Part shown: positions 45,274 through 52,974 of the stretch, one piece after another
Layout of the letters: each line of letters starts with the position of its first letter
How positions within the stretch are numbered: position 1 is the stretch's first letter
Assembly (NCBI GenBank): GCA_020849295.1
Contig: JADLGN010000029.1
Coordinates: 1 to 64,000 of the forward strand
DNA from: Bacteroidia bacterium
GTDB lineage: Bacteria; Bacteroidota; Bacteroidia; NS11-12g; UBA9320
Length of the DNA stretch: 64,000 bases
Direction of reading: 5' to 3'
Program-made: the position numbers and the translations under genes
The notes under the pieces: model-generated
What the model was told of the DNA's origin: nothing
Databases searched by the model: none
Seen by the model: only the letters and a program-made list of their open reading frames with translations

Positions 45274-45408
45274 TTAGGACAAGACAAATGTAGGATTGGG
45301 ATTAAAGCGGATGCTTTGCTCGTCACCCAAAAGCCAATACCTGCCTGTTTGGGTATGGCCCAAAGTGGATATAAACAGACAGGTAATAAGTAAGGCTTTT
45401 GGCAGCAT
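45274..45408 (-). pseudogene. 5' fragment of a secreted protein gene
   Basis: A 44-codon frame starting at the ATG complementary to 45406-45408. It encodes a clear signal peptide (MLPKALLITCLFISTLGHTQ) and then GRYWLLGDEQSIRFNPNPTF before a TAA. The post-signal sequence looks like the start of large Bacteroidota T9SS proteins, so this is probably the stub of a truncated gene rather than a true 44-residue protein. Its ATG overlaps the stop of the upstream fragment (TAATG), suggesting the two were once consecutive in an operon. Confidence 0.55.
45327..45402. repeat. Nested inverted repeat
   Basis: CCAAAAGCC (45327-45335) pairs perfectly with GGCTTTTGG (45394-45402); inside it ACCTGCCTGTTT (45339-45350) pairs 11/12 with AAACAGACAGGT (45373-45384). 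It spans the signal-peptide region of the gene stub. Origin unclear. Confidence 0.6.
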
Positions 45409-45800
45409 TATTTTACTATAATTTTAAAAGTTTTGTTAAATGATCTATTCTTAATACTCATATAATACATTCCCGGGGCAAAGCGTTGCATGTCCATTGT
45501 ATATTCTTTGTCACTCTGATTCCACCAATTTACTTTGTTTGGGTTTACCTCTTTGTATTCATTTCTTGAATAGTCATATACTTCAGCTTTTCCATCTGCC
45601 GGAAGGGTTACAATTTTCAATTGATATATAAAATAACTTTTTTGACTTGTAATTCTGGCATGGGAGGATAGGGGGTACGTCAATTCTGTGTTTCCTGCAC
45701 AACGGGTACAGATAACTTTGGTATCAACATAACAGTTGCCTCCGCAATAGACTTTTCCTGTTAAACTCATGGTAGGACATTTGTAGGTTTTGCCATCAGA
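45408..45800 (-). pseudogene. 3' fragment of a T9SS-type secreted protein gene
   Basis: An open frame continues on the minus strand to 45965, but its first ~50 codons are antisense to the recombinase remnant and are not credible. The part from about 45800 down reads as a Cys-containing segment (CPTMSLTGKVYCGGNCYVDTKVICTRC) followed by beta-rich sequence and a C-terminus like a sorting domain (RFAPGMYYMSIKNRSFNKTFKIIVK). No signal peptide remains, so it is the 3' end of a gene whose 5' part has been lost or replaced. Family otherwise unrecognised. Confidence 0.5.
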
Positions 45801-45818
45801 CCCTCTACCAGGGAGAAT

Positions 45819-46268
45819 AGGGAGAAAGTTCAGCTTTTGATAAATAGAATGAAGGAAATTGATAAAAGTATGGAATCCATTGAAGAAAAATTCTTTGCCT
45901 ATAATCAAATGACCTTTGAGACTTTCGAAAAATTTAGGCTTAGGTTTTCTATTAAAAAATCTCAAATTCAGAAAGAACTAGAACATTGTGATACAAGCAT
46001 TTCGAACCTTGAAAAAGTTATGAATTCTGTTGCCCTTTTAAGCTCCAATCTTGCTCTGGTATGGGAATAAGCGTCTGTTAAGATGAAAAAAAAACTTCAA
46101 AATCTCCTATTTCCCAATGGTATCATTTATGATCGTGAAAAAGGTACAGTTCGAACCGAAAAAGTGAATTCTGTGTTTTACCTCATTGCACAACTGGCAA
46201 GGGATTGGGATATAAAAGTAAAGGGCGAAACTGCATTTCAGCAATTTCGCCCTTTTGGTAGTCCCTAG
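45819..46268 (+). pseudogene. C-terminal remnant of a large serine recombinase, with in-frame stop
   Basis: One continuous frame encodes a coiled-coil segment (INRMKEIDKSMESIEEKFFA, KKSQIQKELEHCDTSISNLEKVM), then a TAA stop at 46068-46070, then KKKLQNLLFPNGIIYDREKG and TVRTEKVNSVFYLIAQLARD. That order and the LQNLLFPNGI...RTxKVNS motif are the C-terminal end of resolvase-type large serine recombinases of Bacteroidota. The catalytic Ser domain, recombinase domain and zinc ribbon are absent. The frame finally stops at TAG 46266-46268, inside tRNA-Glu. It is a relic of an integrated element. The left boundary is approximate. Confidence 0.78.
46221..46254 (-). terminator. Terminator after tRNA-Glu
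   Basis: Perfect 10-base arms AAGGGCGAAA/TTTCGCCCTT with a further TGC/GCA pairing inside, directly after the tRNA 3' CCA on the minus strand and followed by TTTACTTTTA. It may also act on plus-strand transcripts, where TTTT follows the second arm. Confidence 0.75.
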
Positions 46269-46330
46269 GGGAATCGAACCCCTCTTACCAGGATGAAAAC
46301 CTGGTGTCCTAACCGATAGACGAAGGGACC
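46256..46330 (-). tRNA. tRNA-Glu (anticodon TTC)
   Basis: Minus strand, 75 nt including an encoded 3' CCA. Acceptor stem GGTCCCT/AGGGACT (first pair G-U), D-arm with TCGGTTAGGACA, anticodon stem-loop CCAGG-TTTTCAT-CCTGG with anticodon TTC, and T-arm GGGG-TTCGATT-CCCC. An exact-consensus promoter lies 15 bases upstream of the 5' end and a hairpin terminator abuts the 3' end, so it is a single-gene transcription unit. The remnant of a recombinase gene ends inside its 3' part. Confidence 0.97.
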
Positions 46331-46344
46331 GGTTTTTGAGGTTG

Positions 46345-46375
46345 CAAAAATAATTTATTTCAAATCAAATGCAAA
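46345..46375 (-). promoter_or_regulatory. Promoter TTTG-N19-TATTTTTG of tRNA-Glu
   Basis: Minus strand: TTTG at 46375-46372, 19-base spacer, TATTTTTG at 46352-46345. Exact consensus, 14 bases before the tRNA 5' end. Confidence 0.85.
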
Positions 46376-46485
46376 TACTTTATTATGAGTTTTTCAAAAA
46401 ATAATTATTAATTAAAAATTGATTGATTTAGAGCTGTTTCAGCCAAAAATATAATATGGAAATTAATAAATTATACTTTTTAATG

Positions 46486-46493
46486 TAAGTTTG
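46486..46493 (+). promoter_or_regulatory. Promoter -7 box TAAGTTTG for gap
   Basis: Perfect TAnnTTTG 14 bases before the gap ATG. No -33 TTTG at consensus spacing. Confidence 0.5.
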
Positions 46494-46507
46494 CATGTTA
46501 AAAAAAA

Positions 46508-47503
46508 ATGAAAATAGCTATTAATGGATTCGGAAGAATTGGAAGACTTACATTTAAAAAGCTAATAGAAAATAATAAAGTTCAAATTATAGCATTAAAT
46601 GACCTTACTGATACAAAAACGCTTGCTCATTTGCTGAAATATGATTCTGTGCATGGGAAATTTGAAGGAAATGTTGATTTTGACGAAAACCATTTAATAG
46701 TAAATGGAAATAAAATTCTTGTAACTGCAGAAAAAGACCCAAATAATCTGCCATGGGAAAAACTCGGAGTTGACCTCGTATTGGAATCTACGGGTTTGTT
46801 TACAGAAAAAGAAAAAGCTTTGGGTCATATAAATGCTGGAGCTAAAAAGGTTTTAATATCAGCACCTGCCAAAGGTGAAATAAAAACTGTTGTTTTGGGG
46901 GTAAATGAATATATATTGGATGGAAAAGAGCAAATATTGTCAAACGCTTCATGTACTACAAATTGTTTGGCACCAATGGTTAAAGTACTTGATGATAATT
47001 TTGGGGTTAGAAATGGATTTATCACAACAGTTCATTCATATACTTCAGACCAAAATTTGCAGGATGCGCCACATCGCGATTTAAGAAGAGCAAGAGCAGC
47101 GGCTTGCAGCATTATTCCTACTACAACAGGTGCAGCCAAAACCGTAGCTTTAGTACTTCCACACCTTAAAGGAAAGCTTGACGGAAATTCTATAAGAGTA
47201 CCTGTGCCTACCGGTTCTATTACAGATTTTACTTGCGTATTGAATAGAAATACTACTGTTGAAGAAGTAAATTCTTTGTTCAAAAAGGCTTCAGAAAATG
47301 AATTAAAGGGAATAATTGAATATTGTACTGACCCAATAGTATCGGCAGATATTATTGGAAATACTTCATCATGTATTTTTGATAGCGAACTTACTATGGT
47401 TAACGAAAATTATGTAAAAATTGTAGGCTGGTATGATAATGAAGCTGGCTATTCTGCCCGCCTTGCTGATTTGATAGATATTATGTTATCTAATCGTTCA
47501 TAA
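46508..47503 (+). CDS. gap: Glyceraldehyde-3-phosphate dehydrogenase
   Basis: A 331-residue GAPDH oxidising glyceraldehyde-3-phosphate to 1,3-bisphosphoglycerate. NAD-binding start [15 protein letters not shown]. The catalytic Cys lies in [19 protein letters not shown] (about residue 150), with the His in [22 protein letters not shown] (about 176). [16 protein letters not shown] and [15 protein letters not shown] near the C-terminus are typical. It ends overlapping the 3' end of glmM by 14 bases, tail-to-tail. Confidence 0.95.
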   Translation: MKIAINGFGRIGRLTFKKLIENNKVQIIALNDLTDTKTLAHLLKYDSVHGKFEGNVDFDENHLIVNGNKILVTAEKDPNNLPWEKLGVDLVLESTGLFTEKEKALGHINAGAKKVLISAPAKGEIKTVVLGVNEYILDGKEQILSNASCTTNCLAPMVKVLDDNFGVRNGFITTVHSYTSDQNLQDAPHRDLRRARAAACSIIPTTTGAAKTVALVLPHLKGKLDGNSIRVPVPTGSITDFTCVLNRNTTVEEVNSLFKKASENELKGIIEYCTDPIVSADIIGNTSSCIFDSELTMVNENYVKIVGWYDNEAGYSARLADLIDIMLSNRS

Positions 47504-48878
47504 TTATATTTTTTATATCATCTTTTATTTTGTCAGTTAAGTTTTCGGCTGTAACAATTGATTTGCTTTCAGCATAAATTCTAATTATAGGTTCTGTATT
47601 AGACTGTCGCAAATGTACCCAATCTTCACCAAATTCAATTTTTAAACCATCGGTTTTATCTATAGGTTGTTTAATATATTTTTCTTCTATTTTTTTTAGA
47701 ACAATAGGTAATTTAATGCTTTTGTCAAGTTCAATTTTGTTTTTTGACATGTAATAATCAGGATAAGTCATTCTCAATCCTTTGGTAGTTTTTCCGCTTT
47801 TTGCCAAATGGCTTAAGAATAGAGCAACACCGGTTATAGCATCTCTTCCATAGTGCATTTCAGGGTATATTACACCGCCATTACCTTCGCCACCAATTAT
47901 TGCTTTAGTTTTTTTCATCAACTCAACCACATTTACTTCACCCACAGCACTTGCATTATAGTTTCCTCCGTGTTTTAATGTAATATCTTTTAATGCTTTT
48001 GTTGATGACAGATTGCTTACACTATTACCTTTAGTATTCTTTAAAACATAATCTGCAACTGCTACAAGTGTATATTCTTCTCCAAACATTTCTCCATTTT
48101 CGCAAACCAATGCAAGACGGTCAACATCAGGGTCAACTGCTATCCCCAAATGCGAATTTGTTCTTTTTACTTCGGCTGCAAGTTCTGTAAGATGTTCTGG
48201 TAATGGCTCAGGATTGTGCGAAAAACGCCCGTTAGGCGTACAGTTTATTTCAATTATTTCTTGTACTCCAAGAGCTTTTAAAATCATGGGAATTATTATT
48301 CCACCTGTTGAATTTACAGCATCTACTACTACTTTGTATTTTTTGGTTTTTATAGCATTTACATCAACCAATTTTAGTTTTAGTATAGCTTCTATATGTT
48401 TGTCAAAGTAATTTTGAAGAGTTGAGTATGTACCTATTTTATCAATCTCACAAAATTTGCTTTTATTTTTTTCGGCATTCTCTAAAATTTTATTTCCATC
48501 TTTTTCAGACAAAAACTCACCTTTGGAATTTAAAAGTTTCAGAGCATTCCATTGTTTTGGGTTATGACTTGCAGTTATTATTATACCACCTGCGGCTTTT
48601 TCCCATTTTACTGCAAGTTCTACTGTAGGTGTACTTGATAAGCCCAAATCTACAACATCTAATCCGCAAGATTGAAGAGTAGAACTTACCAAATCGCTTA
48701 CCATCTTGCCCGAAATACGGGCATCTCTGCCTATAATTACTTTTTTGTTTTCTGATTGAATTTTAATAAAATCAGCATAAGTACTTGTGTATTTTACTAT
48801 ATCAAAAGGTGTAAGATTATGTTCGGGCAATCCGCCAATTGTACCTCTAATGCCAGAAATAGATTTGATTAAAGCCAT
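47490..48878 (-). CDS. glmM: Phosphoglucosamine mutase-type phosphohexomutase
   Basis: A 462-residue alpha-phosphohexomutase. It has [16 protein letters not shown] at the start, the phosphoserine loop [20 protein letters not shown] (about 98-117), the Mg loop [12 protein letters not shown] (about 240-251), the sugar-binding [18 protein letters not shown] (about 326-343) and the C-terminal phosphate loop [15 protein letters not shown] (about 427-441). It likely converts GlcN-6-P to GlcN-1-P for peptidoglycan and LPS. A phosphomannomutase role cannot be excluded from motifs alone. Divergent from the GT2 gene. Confidence 0.85.
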   Translation of the reverse strand: MALIKSISGIRGTIGGLPEHNLTPFDIVKYTSTYADFIKIQSENKKVIIGRDARISGKMVSDLVSSTLQSCGLDVVDLGLSSTPTVELAVKWEKAAGGIIITASHNPKQWNALKLLNSKGEFLSEKDGNKILENAEKNKSKFCEIDKIGTYSTLQNYFDKHIEAILKLKLVDVNAIKTKKYKVVVDAVNSTGGIIIPMILKALGVQEIIEINCTPNGRFSHNPEPLPEHLTELAAEVKRTNSHLGIAVDPDVDRLALVCENGEMFGEEYTLVAVADYVLKNTKGNSVSNLSSTKALKDITLKHGGNYNASAVGEVNVVELMKKTKAIIGGEGNGGVIYPEMHYGRDAITGVALFLSHLAKSGKTTKGLRMTYPDYYMSKNKIELDKSIKLPIVLKKIEEKYIKQPIDKTDGLKIEFGEDWVHLRQSNTEPIIRIYAESKSIVTAENLTDKIKDDIKNIIMND

Positions 48879-48892
48879 AATATTTATATATG

Positions 48893-48900
48893 CAAATTTA
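48893..48900 (-). promoter_or_regulatory. Promoter -7 box TAAATTTG for glmM
   Basis: Perfect TAnnTTTG on the minus strand, 14 bases before the glmM ATG. No -33 match. Confidence 0.45.
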
Positions 48901-48967
48901 ACTGAGAATGAAATTATATTATTATAAAAATTTCATAAATATATCAAACTAACGAACAAAGTAAATT

Positions 48968-48998
48968 TTTGGCTACTGTACTTTAAATATTAATTTTG
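48968..48998 (+). promoter_or_regulatory. Promoter TTTG-N19-TAATTTTG
   Basis: TTTG at 48968-48971, 19-base spacer, TAATTTTG at 48991-48998. Exact consensus, 20 bases before the TTG start of the GT2 gene. Confidence 0.82.
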
Positions 48999-49018
48999 AA
49001 AAAAAATAATAAATTTAA

Positions 49019-49888
49019 TTGTTTATCTCAGGCTTTACTTTTATCAGAAATGCTATAAAACTTGATTTTCCTGTGAAGGAAGCAATATTATCAATATTGC
49101 CGCTTTGCAACGAAGTAGTTGTTGCTGTTGGTAAATCTGACGATGACACACTTAATCTGATAGAATCAATTGATAGCTCAAAAATAAAAATAATAAATAC
49201 CATTTGGGATGATAATTTGCGAAAAGGAGGAGAAGTGCTTGCCTGCGAAACCGACAAAGCCCTTGCTGTAATTGATAGTAAAGCTGATTGGTGTATTTAT
49301 ATTCAGGGTGATGAATGTTTGCATGAAAAAGATTATGATATTATAAAAAATGTACTTGAAAAATGGAAAACAGACAAAAATGTGGAAGGTTTGCTTTTTA
49401 AATACAATCATTTTTATGGGTCTTATGATTATATTGCTGATAGTAGGAGATGGTATAGAAATGAAATAAGAATTTTTAAAAATAATATTGGTGTAAAATC
49501 ATGGAAAGACGCACAGGGTTTCAGAATTAACGGAAGAAAACTTAAAGTAAAACCTGTAAATGCTTCAGTATTTCACTATGGATGGGTACGACCTCCCAAA
49601 AATATGATGATTAAAAATATTGAAGCCGGAAAACTTTGGCATAACGACAAATTCTTGAACGAAAAATTTGATATTAGCAAAGATTTCGACTATACAAATA
49701 TTGATTCTGTAAAAAAGTTTGAGGGAACTCATCCAAAAATTATGCAAGACAGAATAATAGCAAAAAACTGGAAATTTGACCGTGATCCGAAAATTAAAAA
49801 ATACAACTTAAAAAACAGAATTCTTCATTTAATAGAAGAGAAAACCGGATGGAGAGTTGGTGAAAATAAAAATTATAAACTGATATGA
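49019..49888 (+). CDS. Glycosyltransferase family 2
   Basis: 289 residues from a TTG start; no ATG precedes the essential SGFTFIRNAIKLDFP beginning, and an exact-consensus promoter ends 20 bases upstream. The N-terminal GT-A segment has EVVVAVGKSDDDTLNLIESI, and a DxD-like motif is in CIYIQGDECLHEKD (about 94-107). HYGWVRPPKNMM near residue 186 is characteristic of a GT2 subgroup related to lipooligosaccharide glucosyltransferases. Cytoplasmic; probable LPS or glycolipid sugar transfer. Overlaps the DUF547 gene by 4 bases (ATGA). Confidence 0.83.
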   Translation: MFISGFTFIRNAIKLDFPVKEAILSILPLCNEVVVAVGKSDDDTLNLIESIDSSKIKIINTIWDDNLRKGGEVLACETDKALAVIDSKADWCIYIQGDECLHEKDYDIIKNVLEKWKTDKNVEGLLFKYNHFYGSYDYIADSRRWYRNEIRIFKNNIGVKSWKDAQGFRINGRKLKVKPVNASVFHYGWVRPPKNMMIKNIEAGKLWHNDKFLNEKFDISKDFDYTNIDSVKKFEGTHPKIMQDRIIAKNWKFDRDPKIKKYNLKNRILHLIEEKTGWRVGENKNYKLI

Positions 49889-50655
49889 TAAAAAAGGCAA
49901 TTTTACTTAGTTTTTTATCTCTTATTATTATTCAGGCTTTTTCGCAAAATATCAATGCAGTTCAACTGTCTGTAATAATTGCTAATAATGCACGATTTAA
50001 ACCTTTTGACAAAACAAAAATTGACCTACTTGCATCTTTCGACAAAAACCAGTTAATATCAAACCTTAAGACAGATGAACAAAAATTTTCATTTTGGCTT
50101 AATGTTTACAATGCAAATATGCTTATACTTATGAGGGATACTGTAAATGCAGGGAATATTGACAAACTTTATAAAACAAAAAATATATTAGTAGCCGGAT
50201 ATAAACTTAGTCTGTTTAATATTGAAAATGAATTTTTAAGATGTGCAGTAAAAAACAAAAAGCTTGGATTTAAGAAAGCTGAAGTTACCCGAAAAGATAC
50301 TTTTTTAAGAAATCTAAAACCTTTAAAACCTGATTTTAGAGTTATTTTTTGTATGTATAAAGGCTTGTATGGTTATCCGCCATACCAAATTATTGAGAAT
50401 AATAATATAAGTGAACATTTTCAAAATTTTGTAAACCAACATACCGATAAATTTGCCAAGAATAATGAAATATTAATATTTGATTGGATTAATAATTATA
50501 AAACAGATTTGAAAAACAATCCTATTGATTCAATTTTCAAAGGGTATAAAGTTATTATTAAAAAAACGCCCAGAGCAATATTTGTTGAAAATTTTTTTCC
50601 GAGATATGAAAAAGTTAAATTTGATGAAGAAGAAATAAATCCATGGTTAAAATAA
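49885..50655 (+). CDS. DUF547 domain exported protein
   Basis: A 256-residue protein with a signal peptide (ending QAFSQ). The DUF547 core is seen in QKFSFWLNVYNANMLILM (about 66-83), NIENEFLRCAVKNKKLGFKK, FRVIFCMYKGLYGYPPYQII (about 150-169, where most relatives have HFALNCGAxSCP), and ENFFPRYEKVKFDE at the end. DUF547 is a NlpC/P60-like fold of unclear activity; the usual Cys region is altered here. Its start overlaps the GT2 stop, so the two are co-expressed. Confidence 0.8.
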   Translation: MIKKAILLSFLSLIIIQAFSQNINAVQLSVIIANNARFKPFDKTKIDLLASFDKNQLISNLKTDEQKFSFWLNVYNANMLILMRDTVNAGNIDKLYKTKNILVAGYKLSLFNIENEFLRCAVKNKKLGFKKAEVTRKDTFLRNLKPLKPDFRVIFCMYKGLYGYPPYQIIENNNISEHFQNFVNQHTDKFAKNNEILIFDWINNYKTDLKNNPIDSIFKGYKVIIKKTPRAIFVENFFPRYEKVKFDEEEINPWLK

Positions 50656-50664
50656 TTTTTAGTA

Positions 50665-51498
50665 ATGTTATATAAACAGTTTAAAACACAACCCGTACAA
50701 GCATTTTACAAACTCCTGATTTTTTCAATTATTAAAATTTTAATTGCATCAATAATTGTATCTATTTTATATTTTTTAATAATAAAATTGCTTGTAACAA
50801 ATTTGATAGATAAAAATGGTATAAGTCAAATATCAGAAATAGTAAAACAACAACAAAATGCATCAGACATGATTAGTCAGTCAAAAAAAATGCAGGATTT
50901 AATTTTAAAATATCCACAGATAGTTCCCCTGATGCTTTTTGGATTTGGCATTTTGCTTATAGCCACATCTTTTTTGATTTCATTTACCCAAAAAATCATA
51001 AAAGATAAAATTATGGACAAGAAAATAAATATCGGTAAATCAATAATTCCTGATAGCAGAGATTTAAATATATTAATATATGTATTATTGTTTTTACCTG
51101 TTTTTTTATTAGTTTTTAGTTTGTCTATTGCCAGTATAAGAGTAAATCCGCTAATTAGTATATTTTCATTATTTTTTATGATAATGGTTATACTTCGCAG
51201 TGTTTTGTTAATTCCCGGAATTGTAATCGGGGATATGAAATTTAGAGAAGCAATGAGATACTCATTCCAAAATATCGGATTTGGCAGAGCTGTTAAAATA
51301 GCCATTTTTGGTGTACTTATATTTTTTATGTTAACAATAGTTCTCAATGCAATTTTATATTTCCCAATGAATTTTATAAAATTTGACAAGTCTGATTTGT
51401 TTTACAATTTTTTGATATTGTTTTTTCAATCTGGAATAGTGTCGGTAGGTTTAGCGTCACTTTTTACCAGATATGCAAATTTTGAAGAAGTATTTTAA
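50665..51498 (+). CDS. Polytopic membrane protein of unknown function
   Basis: A 277-residue protein with about six hydrophobic helices (roughly 15-45, 90-112, 135-160, 165-185, 205-235, 245-265). A cytoplasmic loop holds GIVIGDMKFREAMRYSFQNIGFGRAVKIA, a pattern seen in uncharacterised membrane proteins related to DUF975/glycerophosphoryl-membrane domains. It begins 9 bases after the DUF547 gene and likely belongs to the same operon. No function can be assigned. Confidence 0.7.
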   Translation: MLYKQFKTQPVQAFYKLLIFSIIKILIASIIVSILYFLIIKLLVTNLIDKNGISQISEIVKQQQNASDMISQSKKMQDLILKYPQIVPLMLFGFGILLIATSFLISFTQKIIKDKIMDKKINIGKSIIPDSRDLNILIYVLLFLPVFLLVFSLSIASIRVNPLISIFSLFFMIMVILRSVLLIPGIVIGDMKFREAMRYSFQNIGFGRAVKIAIFGVLIFFMLTIVLNAILYFPMNFIKFDKSDLFYNFLILFFQSGIVSVGLASLFTRYANFEEVF

Positions 51499-51566
51499 TT
51501 AATTAAGCAAAAATATATTGTTTCATTGTCTAATTATCTTTAAAATTGTAGCATAAAATCATTAAA

Positions 51567-52106
51567 ATGAAAAAAATACTAATAATTTTTCTTTTTGCTT
51601 TAGCAGCAATACCTTTTCAAAATTGTAATCAAAACGGAAATGATGATCCTCCGGTAGATACAATACCTGTTGTAAAACAAGAACCGGTAAATACTTTTAA
51701 GTTCAACGGAATCACTACTTATAAACTAAAGTGGGACAGTACTGTAATGATAGGTCAATACAGAGCAAACACTGACCAAACCACAATTACAGTATCTGGT
51801 AATGATGGCAATAAGCATGCAGAATTTGAATTGAAGTTCCCCGGAAACAAAATTGGTTCTTATAAATATTCAATTTCACCAAGTTTTGTTAATATTTCAT
51901 TATCTACAGGAAGCGGAGTTACTAAAAAGGAATATGAGTTTACTACTCAACCAAATAAAGAAATGACAATAAATGTAACTAAATACGACCCAATTGGAGG
52001 AAGAATAAAAGGCACTTTTTCAGGTGATTTGCAGGAAGCAGGCAGTCTTGCTACTGCTACAATTTCTGCAGGAGCATTTGAGGTTTACAGAGTAGAAGAC
52101 CAATAA
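51567..52106 (+). CDS. Putative lipoprotein, DUF6252-like
   Basis: A 179-residue exported protein. The N-terminal hydrophobic segment ends IPFQNC, a plausible lipobox with Cys20 as lipid anchor, followed by an acidic NGNDDPP linker. The domain contains TITVSGNDGNKHAEFELKFP and NKIGSYKYSISPSFVNIS, resembling the small Bacteroidota DUF6252-type lipoproteins. Probably outer-membrane anchored; function unknown. A strong terminator follows 27 bases after the stop. Confidence 0.7.
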   Translation: MKKILIIFLFALAAIPFQNCNQNGNDDPPVDTIPVVKQEPVNTFKFNGITTYKLKWDSTVMIGQYRANTDQTTITVSGNDGNKHAEFELKFPGNKIGSYKYSISPSFVNISLSTGSGVTKKEYEFTTQPNKEMTINVTKYDPIGGRIKGTFSGDLQEAGSLATATISAGAFEVYRVEDQ

Positions 52107-52133
52107 TAGAATTTATTTATATAAAAATAATAT

Positions 52134-52159
52134 AAAAAGCCGATTTATTCGGCTTTTTT
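52134..52159 (+). terminator. Intrinsic terminator
   Basis: Perfect 10-base arms AAAAAGCCGA/TCGGCTTTTT around a TTTAT loop, T-rich tail, between the lipoprotein gene and fabG. Confidence 0.85.
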
Positions 52160-52175
52160 GTTTTAACACATAAGA

Positions 52176-52206
52176 TTGGCAAAAAATAATTAACCGATTA
52201 TTTTTG
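52176..52206 (+). promoter_or_regulatory. Promoter TTG-N20-TATTTTTG of fabG
   Basis: TTG at 52176-52178, 20-base spacer, TATTTTTG at 52199-52206. The -7 box ends only 4 bases before the fabG ATG, so the transcript should be essentially leaderless. Confidence 0.75.
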
Positions 52207-52210
52207 CAGT

Positions 52211-52963
52211 ATGACAAAATTATTAGAAGGCAAAACAGCAATAATAACTGGTGGTACACGCGGTATTGGTAAAGCCATAGTTTTAAAGTTTGCAGAAAAT
52301 GGAGCAAATGTAGCTTTTACATATTCAAGTTCGGCTCAGGCAGCTATTGATTTAGAAAATGAAATAAAGCAAAAGTTTAATGTTAAAATTAAAGGATACA
52401 AATCAGATGCATCAGTTTTTGCCGAAGCAAACGAATTGGTTGAAAATATTACGAAAGATTTTGGAGAATTTCATGTTTTAGTAAATAATGCAGGAATCAC
52501 CCGCGACAACTTATTAATGCGTATGAGTGAAGATCAATGGGATGAAATAATGCAGGTAAACCTAAAATCTGTATTCAATATGACCAAAGCATCAGTTCGC
52601 AATTTTTTAAAAATTAAAGGTGGTTCAATTATAAATATGTCATCAGTTGTAGGTGTTAATGGTAATACAGGACAATCAAACTATTCAGCATCAAAAGCCG
52701 GTATTATTGGCTTTTCAAAATCTATTGCAAAAGAATTAGGTTCACGAAATGTGAGATGCAATGCAATAGCTCCAGGATTTATACAAACAGAAATGACAGA
52801 AAAATTGGGAGAAGAAGTAATTAAATCTTGGGCAGAACAAATTCCATTAAAAAGAGGTGGTACAACTGTAGATGTAGCAAATCTTACCTTGTTTTTAGCT
52901 TCAGATTTGTCGTCATACATTACAGGGCAAGTATTAAGTGTGTGCGGAGGGATGTTGATGTAA
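52211..52963 (+). CDS. fabG: 3-oxoacyl-[acyl-carrier-protein] reductase
   Basis: A 250-residue classical short-chain dehydrogenase, the beta-ketoacyl-ACP reductase of fatty-acid elongation. NADPH loop TGGTRGIGKA (about 13-22), NNAG (about 88-91), catalytic Ser in INMSSVVG, YSASKAG with Tyr/Lys (about 157-163), and the C-terminal ITGQVLSVCGGM typical of FabG. The start is fixed by the N-terminal KLLEGKTAIITGG. A promoter box sits 4 bases upstream of the ATG, leaving no room for a Shine-Dalgarno site. Confidence 0.92.
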   Translation: MTKLLEGKTAIITGGTRGIGKAIVLKFAENGANVAFTYSSSAQAAIDLENEIKQKFNVKIKGYKSDASVFAEANELVENITKDFGEFHVLVNNAGITRDNLLMRMSEDQWDEIMQVNLKSVFNMTKASVRNFLKIKGGSIINMSSVVGVNGNTGQSNYSASKAGIIGFSKSIAKELGSRNVRCNAIAPGFIQTEMTEKLGEEVIKSWAEQIPLKRGGTTVDVANLTLFLASDLSSYITGQVLSVCGGMLM

Positions 52964-52974
52964 TTAAGTTTTTT

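Noticed and set aside
45801-45965. N-terminal half of the 185-residue minus-strand ORF
   Set aside because: It is antisense to the recombinase remnant, basic and featureless with no signal peptide; only the part below about 45800 resembles a secreted protein.
46221-46254. Riboswitch or attachment hairpin upstream of gap
   Set aside because: The hairpin is on the far side of tRNA-Glu from gap, immediately after the tRNA CCA with a T-rich tail, so a terminator is the simpler reading.
46083-46268. A separate 61-residue plus-strand protein starting MKKKLQNLLF
   Set aside because: It is in the same frame as the upstream recombinase piece, separated only by a TAA, and its end is encoded by a terminator hairpin and tRNA; treated as part of one pseudogene.
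45179-46330. An intact integrative element or genomic island
   Set aside because: Only fragments occupy about 1 kb, with no transposase, relaxase or clear flanking direct repeats.
50877-51389. 170-residue minus-strand ORF opposite the membrane protein at 50665-51498
   Set aside because: Antisense shadow, Ile/Asn/Lys-rich with no start signal or domain.
52828-52974. N-terminal extension of the TPR lipoprotein into fabG
   Set aside because: The extension overlaps fabG out of frame and would bury the lipoprotein signal; the ATG at 52975 gives a perfect lipobox protein.
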